From an uncultured Pelagibacteraceae bacterium (GTDB lineage: Bacteria > Pseudomonadota > Alphaproteobacteria > Pelagibacterales > Pelagibacteraceae), in NCBI GenBank assembly GCA_902594675.1, contig CACJNE010000001.1, forward strand, positions 1 through 64,000: 64,000 bases of DNA, given 5' to 3'. A program made the position numbers and the translations under genes. Numbering within the stretch: the stretch's first letter is position 1; each line of letters starts with the position of its first letter. This document shows positions 15,915 to 24,258 of the stretch, one piece after another. Under the pieces are notes generated by a model. That model saw only the letters and a program-made list of their open reading frames with translations, did no database searches and had not been told where the DNA came from.

Positions 15915-16988
15915 ATGAGAATAAAGGGAAAAGAATATAGAACAATTTGGTATGAAAATAATGTAGTAAAAATAATTGATCAAACCAAACTTCCACATCA
16001 TTTTGTTATTAAAGATTTGAGGACAATAAAAGATGCAGTAAATGCAATAAAAACTATGGAGGTAAGAGGAGCACCTCTTATTGGTGGAACGGCTGCTTAT
16101 GGAATAGTTTTAGCCATACAGGAAAATAATAATTTAGATTTCATTAAAAAAAGTTCAGAGGAACTAGTTAATTCAAGACCTACAGCTATTAATTTACAAT
16201 GGGCAGTTCATAGAATGAATAACAAATTGTCATTTGTGAAGTCTAATGAATTATTGGAAGTGGCATTAAAAGAAGCAAAATTAATATGTGATGAGGATGT
16301 AAAATTTTGTGAGGATATAGGTCTTAATGGATTTAAAATTATAAAGGAAATCTATAATAAAAGTAATAAAACAGTAAATATTCTTACTCATTGTAATGCA
16401 GGATGGTTAGCAACTATAGATTGGGGGACTGCAACCTCGCCAATTTATCATGCTCATCAAAAAGGAATTCCTGTTCATGTTTGGGTTGATGAAACTCGAC
16501 CAAGAAATCAGGGTGCAAACTTGACTTCATATGAATTAAATGAAGAGAACATCCCAAATACTATTATAGCAGATAATACTGGCGGTATATTGATGCAAAG
16601 AGGAGAGGTCGATATGTGTATTGTTGGAACAGATAGAACATTATCGACTGGAGATGTATGTAATAAGATTGGAACATATTTAAAGGCATTGGCTGCTTAT
16701 GATAATAATATTCCTTTCTACGTGGCTTTACCAAGCTCAACAATAGATTGGGATATAAAAGATTTCAAAGATATTCCTATTGAGGAGAGAAATCCTGAAG
16801 AGTTGTCTTATATTGAAGGAAAAGATGAAAATAATAATATTAAAAAAGTTTTGATTTATCCAGAAACAAGCAGGTCAATGAATCTAGCATTTGATATAAC
16901 TCCTTCAAAATATGTCACAGGATTAATAACAGAAAAAGGAATATGCGAAGCTTCCACGGAAGGCTTAAAAAAAATGTTTAACAAGTAA
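15915..16988 (+). CDS. mtnA: Methylthioribose-1-phosphate isomerase
   Basis: Converts methylthioribose 1-phosphate to methylthioribulose 1-phosphate. The 357-residue protein has RGAPLIGGTAAYG at 51-63, the catalytic cysteine C160 in THCNAGW, and the acid D240 in VGTDR, at the numbers known for the Bacillus enzyme. It starts immediately after the PhyH stop. The later genes of the classical Met salvage route (mtnB, mtnC, mtnD, mtnK) are absent here, so the product may instead go to the aldolase encoded at 17600-19648. Confidence 0.95.
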   Translation: MRIKGKEYRTIWYENNVVKIIDQTKLPHHFVIKDLRTIKDAVNAIKTMEVRGAPLIGGTAAYGIVLAIQENNNLDFIKKSSEELVNSRPTAINLQWAVHRMNNKLSFVKSNELLEVALKEAKLICDEDVKFCEDIGLNGFKIIKEIYNKSNKTVNILTHCNAGWLATIDWGTATSPIYHAHQKGIPVHVWVDETRPRNQGANLTSYELNEENIPNTIIADNTGGILMQRGEVDMCIVGTDRTLSTGDVCNKIGTYLKALAAYDNNIPFYVALPSSTIDWDIKDFKDIPIEERNPEELSYIEGKDENNNIKKVLIYPETSRSMNLAFDITPSKYVTGLITEKGICEASTEGLKKMFNK

Positions 16989-17014
16989 TCAATAAAGTTT
17001 AAAATATATTATTT

Positions 17015-17041
17015 AAAAGACTGATGTGATTAGACTTTTTT
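17015..17041 (+). terminator. Weak hairpin after mtnA
   Basis: AAAAGACTGAT (17015-17025) and ATTAGACTTTT (17029-17039) form an 11-bp stem with one mismatch and one G-U pair around a three-base loop, followed by more T. It lies between the convergent mtnA and the membrane-protein gene. Low GC makes it a weak call. Confidence 0.3.
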
Positions 17042-17075
17042 ATTATTACTTTTCTGGCTATATGATTATATTTGC

Positions 17076-17420
17076 TTAATCTGACGACTGATTAGCTTCA
17101 CTTAAATTTTTTAAATAATTAAAATAAATTAATCCAAAAATTGCTCCGACAAAAATTAAAATATATTGATAAAACTTTAAAAGAACAAATACTACCGGTA
17201 AATCTTTTCCAGGATTTTGAGCAATGAAATTTTCAGTGCCATCTTTGTATAAATCAATAGGCCCAAAAGTTGCATAAAGACCATAAATAAAAATATAAAT
17301 ACATGGCAAAATTGAAATTAATAATAAAATTTTATTTTTTTTTATTAATTTTAATAAATTTGCTGATACACCAACTAATACAAGACCAATTAAAGATAAT
17401 ATTAATGGATTCATTGCCAT
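17076..17420 (-). CDS. Small membrane protein, unknown function
   Basis: A 114-residue protein with three predicted helices (about residues 4-22, 30-50, 78-100). It reads LILSLIGLVLVGVSANLLKLI at the start and ends in a short polar tail. No family recognised. It is convergent with mtnA and downstream of the aldolase-SDR gene and the broken gene at 17457-17596 on the same strand. Confidence 0.55.
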   Translation of the reverse strand: MAMNPLILSLIGLVLVGVSANLLKLIKKNKILLLISILPCIYIFIYGLYATFGPIDLYKDGTENFIAQNPGKDLPVVFVLLKFYQYILIFVGAIFGLIYFNYLKNLSEANQSSD

Positions 17421-17456
17421 ATACTTATCATAATTCTGTGCACTTTAGTATAACAT

Positions 17457-17596
17457 CTAGCCTTTAAGATAAATTCTAATAACATTGACATTTTCTTGGA
17501 TAGTAAAAGTTACTTCTGGATGATCTTTTTAACTTTTCTTGCACCATTTGGAGCAACCATCAAATTAGGGAGTTTTTTTGGTTGGTAAAATGGCAT
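17457..17596 (-). pseudogene. N-terminal remnant of a BKACE (DUF849) family gene
   Basis: ATG at 17594-17596, three bases after the stop of the aldolase-SDR gene. The frame reads LPNLMVAPNGARKVKK and then stops at 17510. One extra A in the AAAAAG run would continue into DHPEVTFTIQE. The pattern LMVAPNGAR..K.DHP...T..E is the characteristic N-terminus of the beta-keto acid cleavage enzyme family, which converts a beta-keto acid plus acetyl-CoA. The rest of the roughly 300-residue enzyme is missing and the sequence runs out at a stop at 17457. It is therefore a frameshifted and truncated gene. Confidence 0.6.
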
Positions 17597-17599
17597 AAA

Positions 17600-19648
17600 T
17601 TATCTTAAAGAAGCAGCAATATTTCCGCCATCAACTGTTAAAACAGCTCCGGTAGTTTTTTTGGAAACTGAAAGATGAAAAAATGCTTTTGCAACATCTT
17701 CGGCTTTAACTTCATTTAGAAGCAAATTACCTTTCATATAATCCTCAGTTGAAACTTCTCTTGCTTTAGCTCTAGATTTAATCATTTCATCATTTAATAG
17801 ACCGCTCCTAATTCTATCTGCGTTTACTCCATTAGATCTTATTCCATAGGAACCATAATCTAATGCATACTGTTTACATAAATTTAATAAGGCAGACTTA
17901 GGCAACCCATAAGGTCCAAAATTTTTACCAGGATTTACCGACTGTTTAGATATATTAAATAATAAACATCCCTCTATATTTTGAGTTTTCATTATTTTGG
18001 TAGCTTCAGCTGCACAATTTTGATGTGAAAAAAAATTATCTTCAAAGCTCTTTCTTAAAATTTTGTCATCAACTTCAGCGATAGGTCCTCCCAAAGCAGT
18101 TCCTGCATTTGATATTAGGATATCTACCCCTCCATACTTGGATGAAATTAAATTAAATGCCTTTTTAACACTTTCTTTGTTTGTTACATCACAATAAATA
18201 CAAAGATCGTTAATTTTTTTACTCATTTCATTAACTTTTTTCCTATCATTATCTATTAAAACTACCTCTGCTCCATATTTTTTAAATAATTTGTAAGTTG
18301 CCGTCCCAATTTTTCCAAATGCACCAGTAATAACGACAACATTACCTGCCAATTCTTTTGTCTCCTTTTTTATTTTTGCTTGTTCTAGGGACCAATATTC
18401 AACATCAAAAATATCTTTTTTTGATATGAATTTATATTTTGAAGTTTCTTCAACTGAGGAAATTACTCTAGCATTAGTTTCTGTTAAGTCTGCTGCTACG
18501 TTTGCTGCCTTTAGATTATCTCCTAAACAAAATACACCAATATTCTGTACTAGTATCACTCTTGGTGAACTATCTAACATCGTTTTCTTTTCTTTAACTT
18601 TTTTTTGATTCTGTTCAAAGTATTTCAAGTATTTTTTTTTATAATTAATAAAAGCTTTGGTTGCAGTTTTTTTAAAATCATCAATTGATGAGTTATTTTT
18701 AGGTTTAATTATTAAAGGGAAAGGCTTTACTCTAATGACATGGTCTGGCGTGGCTGTACCTTCTGTTGAATATCTCTCTACATCATTTCCGTTAGTGAAA
18801 TAATTTAAAATTTTATTATTTCTAAAGGTTAAAATAAACTTCTTCTCGGCACCTTTAGAAGCTAATCCTCTTAATATTGGTGCGATTTGAGAAGGAGTAA
18901 TTTTTGTATTTAATTTAGTTATTTGTTTAATTTTTATTCTTTTTAACTTTCTTAAAGCTTTTTCTGCGTCAGTTACATACTTTATCATGAGATCATAAGA
19001 CTCTTTTGCATCATTAGAAAAAGTAAATATTCCATGATTTAATAAGATAAGACAATTTATATTAGGGTTTTTATTATAAACCTCTTTTATTTTTTGAGCT
19101 AATCCATATCCTGGCATTACATAAGGAATTAAACTTACTTTTTTTCCAAATATCTTTTTACAAAAAGCATAACTATTTGGTCTATTAGTTACATTCATAA
19201 TTGCATCAGAATGTGTGTGGTCAACAAATTTAAATGGTAAAAAAGCATGCAGAAAAGTTTCTACTGATGGATTAGGCGATTTAATATTAATTAAATTCCT
19301 TTTTTGATATGCTACCATTTCTTCATCTGATAATTTTTTTTTATTCTTTAAAGCTAAAAGAGGGTTCAATTTTACTGCTGGTAATCCTTCTGGTTCAATT
19401 TCAGCCATATCCCATCCACTTCCTTTTACACACAAAACATCATAATTTTTTCCATCTAAATCTTTAATAGTTGTTTTAACAGAGGTGTTGCCACCACCAT
19501 GTAAAACTAGCTCACTATTTCTTCCAAGTAGCCTAGTCGTATAAACCCTTAGAGCCATATCCTTAGAATGACCAAGTTTCTTATATTTTAATATGTATTT
19601 TTTAGCCTCGTTATTTGACCAATTATTTTTCACAGCTTTATCCTTCAA
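17600..19648 (-). CDS. Bifunctional class II aldolase / short-chain dehydrogenase
   Basis: A 682-residue cytosolic fusion. Residues 1-400 are a class II (zinc) aldolase of the rhamnulose-1-phosphate aldolase type: HGGGNTSVK at 50-58, PSVE at 127-130, metal histidines HTH at 144-146 and H205. Residues 432-682 are an SDR with TGAFGKIG at 441-448, NAG at 514-516 and catalytic Y580/K584. The family is known from deoxy-sugar breakdown, where the aldolase yields DHAP plus a short aldehyde and the SDR converts the aldehyde. Here it lies between mtnA and speD-speE, so methylthioribulose 1-phosphate (or 5-deoxyribulose 1-phosphate) is a plausible substrate. A broken BKACE gene follows it. Confidence 0.9.
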   Translation of the reverse strand: MKDKAVKNNWSNNEAKKYILKYKKLGHSKDMALRVYTTRLLGRNSELVLHGGGNTSVKTTIKDLDGKNYDVLCVKGSGWDMAEIEPEGLPAVKLNPLLALKNKKKLSDEEMVAYQKRNLINIKSPNPSVETFLHAFLPFKFVDHTHSDAIMNVTNRPNSYAFCKKIFGKKVSLIPYVMPGYGLAQKIKEVYNKNPNINCLILLNHGIFTFSNDAKESYDLMIKYVTDAEKALRKLKRIKIKQITKLNTKITPSQIAPILRGLASKGAEKKFILTFRNNKILNYFTNGNDVERYSTEGTATPDHVIRVKPFPLIIKPKNNSSIDDFKKTATKAFINYKKKYLKYFEQNQKKVKEKKTMLDSSPRVILVQNIGVFCLGDNLKAANVAADLTETNARVISSVEETSKYKFISKKDIFDVEYWSLEQAKIKKETKELAGNVVVITGAFGKIGTATYKLFKKYGAEVVLIDNDRKKVNEMSKKINDLCIYCDVTNKESVKKAFNLISSKYGGVDILISNAGTALGGPIAEVDDKILRKSFEDNFFSHQNCAAEATKIMKTQNIEGCLLFNISKQSVNPGKNFGPYGLPKSALLNLCKQYALDYGSYGIRSNGVNADRIRSGLLNDEMIKSRAKAREVSTEDYMKGNLLLNEVKAEDVAKAFFHLSVSKKTTGAVLTVDGGNIAASLR

Positions 19649-19718
19649 TAAACTATTACCGTAGTTTTTTATTTGAAAGAAGTAAAAAATTAAAATACTA
19701 AAGTTATTTAATAATTAT

Positions 19719-20759
19719 ATGACTAAAGTTGGAGAACATATTACCTTAGATATAATAGGCACAAAAAAGGAGTATGATCCCGTCTTCTTTGAAAAATTAG
19801 TTTACAAAATTGCAAAAATAGCAAAAGTTACTGTACTCCAAATATCAAAATATAAGTTTGAGCCTCAAGGATTTACTTTAGTTGCTTTATTGGCAGAAAG
19901 TCACATTAGTTTTCATACATTTCCTGAAAAAGGAATTATTAGTTTCGATTTTTTTACATGTGCAAAAGTTTCTCCCTCTGTCGCTTTAGAGGTTATTAAA
20001 GATGAAATTGAACATACTCATATAATTAAAAAACAATTTAATCGAGATACCGTTGACCTCTATCATGACAATTATAGTTCACCAGGTTTAAAAAAATCAT
20101 ATGTTGTAAATAAAGTGTTCGAAAATTTTAAGTCAAAAGTTGGCCAACATATTGAGATATTAGAATTAGAACAATTTGGAAAAGCATTATTTATAGATAA
20201 TGAAATTCAAGTAGCAGAAAAAGATGAGCATCTTTACAGTTCTACATTTGTAAGCTCTGGACTAAGTTTAAACTCTAATAAAGAAAAAGCTGCTATTATT
20301 GGTGGAGGAGATGGAGGAGTTGCTAGAGAATGTATATCAAAAAATTTTGGATTTATAGATTGGTATGAATTAGATCCCGAAGTAGTAGAGGTATGTGACA
20401 AACATCTTGGAACGATTGGAGATAAAGCTACTGAAAAAAATTCTGTAAAATGTGTATGGGGTGATGCATTTGAAAGTATAAAAACTGTTAAAGATGATAC
20501 ATATGATCAAATATATGTAGATCTAAACGATGATCAATATTGCATTGATTTAGCTGCTAAAAATATGAATTCTCTTGTAAGAATATTAAAACCAAAAGGT
20601 GTAATTACTGCTCAAGTTGGGAGTCAAGATAAAAAGCCCACGCAAGTTGAAAATTGGTTAAATATATTTAATCAAAATTTTGGCAACACTAAATTATCTA
20701 GAGTTTATATACCTAGTTTTGATTGTTCTTGGAATTTTTCCTCTTCAATAAATCATTAA
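19719..20759 (+). CDS. speD-speE: S-adenosylmethionine decarboxylase fused to spermidine synthase
   Basis: A 346-residue two-domain polyamine enzyme. Residues 1-115 are a prokaryotic SpeD: the self-cleaving, pyruvoyl-forming ES at 60-61, H66 and C81 have the same spacing as S63/H68/C83 of the Thermotoga enzyme. Residues 120-346 are an aminopropyltransferase with FIDNEIQVAEKDE (159-171) and GGGDGGVARE (195-204). The usual DSTDP active-site loop is replaced by D268-LNDD. The fusion would decarboxylate SAM and pass the product on to aminopropylation, releasing methylthioadenosine. It stands alone, divergent from the aldolase-SDR gene with a 70-base gap. Confidence 0.92.
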   Translation: MTKVGEHITLDIIGTKKEYDPVFFEKLVYKIAKIAKVTVLQISKYKFEPQGFTLVALLAESHISFHTFPEKGIISFDFFTCAKVSPSVALEVIKDEIEHTHIIKKQFNRDTVDLYHDNYSSPGLKKSYVVNKVFENFKSKVGQHIEILELEQFGKALFIDNEIQVAEKDEHLYSSTFVSSGLSLNSNKEKAAIIGGGDGGVARECISKNFGFIDWYELDPEVVEVCDKHLGTIGDKATEKNSVKCVWGDAFESIKTVKDDTYDQIYVDLNDDQYCIDLAAKNMNSLVRILKPKGVITAQVGSQDKKPTQVENWLNIFNQNFGNTKLSRVYIPSFDCSWNFSSSINH

Positions 20760-20816
20760 ATTTTTCTTTTTAAATCAGAAAAATTGTGAAATAATTATTT
20801 TTTTAACGGAGGAAAA

Positions 20817-21644
20817 ATGAATGTAATAAAAAAAATATTTTTAACTTTTCTATTATCCTTATTTTTAATTAGCTCTGCTAATGCTGATAAAATTAGGATT
20901 GGAACTGAAGGTGCTTATCCTCCCTGGAATTCAAAAGATGCTTCAGGGAAATTAATTGGTTTTGAAGTAGAGTTAGCTTGGCAATTATGTAGATACATTG
21001 GTCAACAATGTGAAATAGTTGAACAAGACTGGGACGGTATGATACCAGCTTTAACCTCAAAAAAATTTGATGCAATAATGGCTGGAATGTCAATCACTGA
21101 GGAAAGAATGAAAACAATAAATTTTTCTCAAGGATACGCTGATGAAGTTGCATCTTTAGCAGTTATGAAGGGTTCAGATCTAGAGGGAATAGATACTCCT
21201 GATGCTGTAAATTTAAACCTTGGTGGATCAGCTGTAAATAAAGCAATGAAAACATTAACATCTGCTTTATCAGGAAAAACAGTTTGTACTCAAATTGGTA
21301 CAATCCACCAAAATTTTCTTGAGTCTGGAGACGTAGGAAAAATAAAATTAAAAACTTACAAGACACAGGATGAGGTTAATCTTGATTTATCTAATGGCAG
21401 ATGTGATGTAGCATTAGCTGCAGCGGTAGCATTTACTGACTACGCTGAAAAATCTGGAGAATCTGTTGTACTTGTGGGACCAACTTTTTCAGGTGGTGCA
21501 TTTGGTAATGGTGTAGGGGTAGGAATTAGAAAAGATGATACCAAACTTTTAAAAGCTTTTAACAAAGCCATTGATAAAGCAAGAAAAGATGGCCATATCA
21601 GCAGAATAGCCATTAAATGGTTCGGTTTTGACGCTTCTATGTAA
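20817..21644 (+). CDS. Amino-acid ABC transporter substrate-binding protein (HisJ/ArgT family)
   Basis: A 275-residue periplasmic receptor with a signal peptide (cut after SSANA at residue 23). The body starts IRIGTEGAYPPWN, with GFEVELAWQLC and QDWDGMIPALTSKKFDAIMAGMSIT, all typical of SBP_bac_3 receptors for basic amino acids (Lys, Arg, ornithine, His). A strong GGAGG precedes the start. It leads an operon with two permease genes; a perfect hairpin at 21658-21682 separates it from them and probably sets a higher receptor level. Confidence 0.93.
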   Translation: MNVIKKIFLTFLLSLFLISSANADKIRIGTEGAYPPWNSKDASGKLIGFEVELAWQLCRYIGQQCEIVEQDWDGMIPALTSKKFDAIMAGMSITEERMKTINFSQGYADEVASLAVMKGSDLEGIDTPDAVNLNLGGSAVNKAMKTLTSALSGKTVCTQIGTIHQNFLESGDVGKIKLKTYKTQDEVNLDLSNGRCDVALAAAVAFTDYAEKSGESVVLVGPTFSGGAFGNGVGVGIRKDDTKLLKAFNKAIDKARKDGHISRIAIKWFGFDASM

Positions 21645-21657
21645 TTAATTTTAGATA

Positions 21658-21682
21658 TGGCGACTATATTATATAGTCGCCA
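21658..21682 (+). terminator. Perfect 11-bp hairpin at the receptor/permease junction
   Basis: TGGCGACTATA (21658-21668) and TATAGTCGCCA (21672-21682) form an 11-bp stem with a three-base loop. It starts 13 bases after the receptor stop and ends six bases before the permease ATG (21689). No T tract follows, so it may protect the upstream mRNA end or block the ribosome site rather than terminate transcription. Confidence 0.7.
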
Positions 21683-21688
21683 ATCTAT

Positions 21689-22381
21689 ATGGAACTTCTT
21701 TCATTTGGAGATACTGGTTGGGGAGACGAACTATTTTTTGCAACCTTAATGACAATTGCTGTTTCTATAGGTGCAATGGCAATAGGCTTTTTGTTTGCTT
21801 TAATATTCACACCTTTAAAATTATCTAAAAACAAAACATTAAATATTATTGGAAATTGTTACACTACAATTATTAGAGGTGTTCCAGAATTGTTAGTAAT
21901 ATATTTATTATTTTTTGGTGGTACTGGAGCTGCAATGTATGTTGCGTCAATTTTTGGATATGATGGATATATTGAGATTAACGCCTTTATAACCGGTGCT
22001 CTTGCTATAGGCATTATATCTGGAGCTTACTCTACGGAGGTTTTTAGAGGAGCAATTTTATCAATTGATAAAGGCCAATTCGAAGCATCTAAAGTTTTGG
22101 GATTAAAGAAAAATATTCAATTTTATAAAGTTATTTTACCCCAAATGTTGAGATTATCTATTCCGAATTTAAGTAACGTATGGCAAATAACACTCAAAGA
22201 TACATCACTAATATCTGTAACTGGATTGGTAGAAATAATGAGACAGTCTTACATTGCTGCAGGCTCAACAAGAGACCCTTTATTTTTTTATTCTGTAGCA
22301 GCAGTTCTGTATTTAATTCTTACATTCTTAAGCATGAAAATAATTAACAAATTAGAAGTTAGATACAACAAAGGTTTTTAA
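21689..22381 (+). CDS. Amino-acid ABC transporter permease (HisQ type)
   Basis: A 230-residue inner-membrane permease of the His/Glu/Gln/Arg family with about five helices and the cytoplasmic EAA loop that contacts the ATPase (GQFEASKVLGLKKNIQFYKVILPQ). RGVPELLVIYLLFF is the typical N-terminal motif. No Shine-Dalgarno sequence precedes the ATG because the upstream hairpin occupies that position. It overlaps the second permease by one base. Confidence 0.92.
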   Translation: MELLSFGDTGWGDELFFATLMTIAVSIGAMAIGFLFALIFTPLKLSKNKTLNIIGNCYTTIIRGVPELLVIYLLFFGGTGAAMYVASIFGYDGYIEINAFITGALAIGIISGAYSTEVFRGAILSIDKGQFEASKVLGLKKNIQFYKVILPQMLRLSIPNLSNVWQITLKDTSLISVTGLVEIMRQSYIAAGSTRDPLFFYSVAAVLYLILTFLSMKIINKLEVRYNKGF

Positions 22382-23058
22382 TGGATATAAATTTGATGAT
22401 CAGTATTTTTCCAAGCTTGTTAAACGGGGCATTCATAACTTTAAAACTTCTTGTGTCTTCAATGTTTTTTGGATTGTTAATAGGTTTGCTTTTTGCAATT
22501 TTAAGGATAAATAAAAATCCGATAATAAATAAATTTGCTTATGGATACTCTTACTTCTTTAGAGGGACACCATTATTAGTTCAATTATATTTAATATATT
22601 ATGGGTTAGCTAACATTGAGTTTCTAAGAAATTCATTCTTGTGGGTAATTATCAGAGAGCCTTATTGGTGTGCAATTATCGCATTTTCATTAAATACTGG
22701 AGCATACACATCTGAAATTTTAAGATCAGCGTTTCAAACAATAAAAGAGGGCTACATAGAGGCTGCACAAAGTCTTGGTGTTACAAAAAAAATTACCTTT
22801 TATAAAATACAAATCCCAATTGCAATAAAACAGTCATTACCAGCTTATGGAAATGAAATAATTTTAATGCTTAAGGGGACATCTCTTGCAAGCGTTATAA
22901 CAATTATGGATTTAATGGGTGAGGCAAGAAAAGTAAATGTTTTAACTTTTAAACCATTTGAAGCTTTTATTACTGCAGGAATAATATATTTATTTCTAAC
23001 CTTTATTATACATAATATTGTAAAGTACTTAGAAAAAAAATATGGATTTCAAACATGA
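22381..23058 (+). CDS. Amino-acid ABC transporter permease (HisM type)
   Basis: A 225-residue partner permease. It carries FRGTPLLVQLYLIYYG, LNTGAYTSEILRSA and the EAA loop GYIEAAQSLGVTKKITFYKIQIPI. It should form a heterodimer with the preceding protein. The usual ATP-binding gene does not follow; instead a nitrilase-family gene overlaps its end by four bases. The ATPase must be encoded elsewhere or shared with another transporter. Confidence 0.92.
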   Translation: MDINLMISIFPSLLNGAFITLKLLVSSMFFGLLIGLLFAILRINKNPIINKFAYGYSYFFRGTPLLVQLYLIYYGLANIEFLRNSFLWVIIREPYWCAIIAFSLNTGAYTSEILRSAFQTIKEGYIEAAQSLGVTKKITFYKIQIPIAIKQSLPAYGNEIILMLKGTSLASVITIMDLMGEARKVNVLTFKPFEAFITAGIIYLFLTFIIHNIVKYLEKKYGFQT

Positions 23059-23840
23059 AAGTAGCTTGTATTCAGTTATCTAGTGGCGAAAATTACAATA
23101 AAAATTTTAAGGATATTATCAAATATATTAATCAAGCAATAAAGAATAAAGCTGATTTAATAATTACTCCTGAGACTTCTTCATTAATGTCTGCTGACAA
23201 GAATAATTTATTTAAATATTCATATGAAATGAAAAATGATCCAATAATAAAAAAAGTAAAATTTATAGCTAAAAAAAAGAGGAAATGGATACTTATTGGA
23301 TCAATGTGTGTTAAAGAAAAAAGCAAATTAAGAAATAGATCTATTCTTATCGGACCTAAGGGTAAAATAATTACTTATTACGATAAAATAAATATGTTTG
23401 ATGTTAAAGTTTCAAAAAAAGAACAACATAAAGAAAGTAAAGTATTTAAGGCAGGTAAAAAATTAGTATCAGCTAAGTTGCCATGGGGAAAAATAGGTTT
23501 TTCAATTTGTTATGATTTAAGATTTCCAGAACTTTACAGAAACTTATCAAAAAGAAATTTAAGTTTTATAACAGTTCCATCTGCATTTACTAAAACAACT
23601 GGTCAAAGACATTGGTTAACTTTGTTAAAAGCAAGAGCAATTGAAAACTTTTGTTATATTTTCGCTCCTAATCAAACAGGAAAAAATACAATTAAAAGAG
23701 AAACTTTTGGACATACTGTAATTATATCACCTGATGGTAAAATTATGGCTCTTAAGAAATTTGGAAAAGGAATTATATATTCAAATATAAAACCAAAAAT
23801 GGCTATGGATTTGAGAAAAGTTATCCCCAGTATGCTTTAA
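23055..23840 (+). CDS. Carbon-nitrogen hydrolase, Nit1/omega-amidase-like
   Basis: A 261-residue cytosolic amidase of the nitrilase superfamily. The Glu-Lys-Cys triad appears as TPETS, YYDKINMFD and SICYDLRFPELYR; PSAFT..TGQRHW..LLKARAIE and FGHTVIISPDG are typical of Nit1-type enzymes, which remove ammonia from deaminated glutathione or related omega-amides. It overlaps the ABC permease by four bases, so an amide taken up by the transporter is another possible substrate. It converges with the DUF6165 gene, the two ends overlapping by four bases. Confidence 0.88.
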   Translation: MKVACIQLSSGENYNKNFKDIIKYINQAIKNKADLIITPETSSLMSADKNNLFKYSYEMKNDPIIKKVKFIAKKKRKWILIGSMCVKEKSKLRNRSILIGPKGKIITYYDKINMFDVKVSKKEQHKESKVFKAGKKLVSAKLPWGKIGFSICYDLRFPELYRNLSKRNLSFITVPSAFTKTTGQRHWLTLLKARAIENFCYIFAPNQTGKNTIKRETFGHTVIISPDGKIMALKKFGKGIIYSNIKPKMAMDLRKVIPSML

Positions 23841-24226
23841 TAGTTTGTGTATTGCTTAATTTCTTTTATTTTTGAACCAGTTTGATTGTTTATCGCTAAT
23901 TTTATTTTTGCTCTATCATCATTTAAAAAATGAACATCTCTTGATAGTTTTATAAAATTTTCACCAAAATCAATATTTTTTTCGCACATTCTTTTGTTGT
24001 CTTCAATATCCCAAAGTTTTGTATTAATTGCCTTTAATTCTTCATAAAGTTTTTTTAATTCATCATTTAAAGTTATGTTTTCATCCAATTGTTTCTTTAA
24101 AATTAGATATTCATCATTTATAAATTTTAATTTATCTAAGTCTTTAATTTTTCCTTTTTTGATTTCTAAAATTGAAATTTTATCTAATAGTTCACCAACT
24201 GAAACTTCAATTAAAATTTTATTCAT
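23837..24226 (-). CDS. DUF6165-like protein
   Basis: A 129-residue, highly helical cytosolic protein. It begins ILIEVSVGELLDKISILEIK and later shows LWDIEDN, FGENFIKLSRDVHFLNDDRAKIK and IN, the pattern of DUF6165. Members often sit beside glycosyltransferase and surface-glycan genes, and here a GT9 gene diverges 32 bases away. Biochemical role unknown. Confidence 0.75.
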   Translation of the reverse strand: MNKILIEVSVGELLDKISILEIKKGKIKDLDKLKFINDEYLILKKQLDENITLNDELKKLYEELKAINTKLWDIEDNKRMCEKNIDFGENFIKLSRDVHFLNDDRAKIKLAINNQTGSKIKEIKQYTNY

Positions 24227-24258
24227 AAATAAAGATAGTGTGTTAAGTTGTTTAAAAT

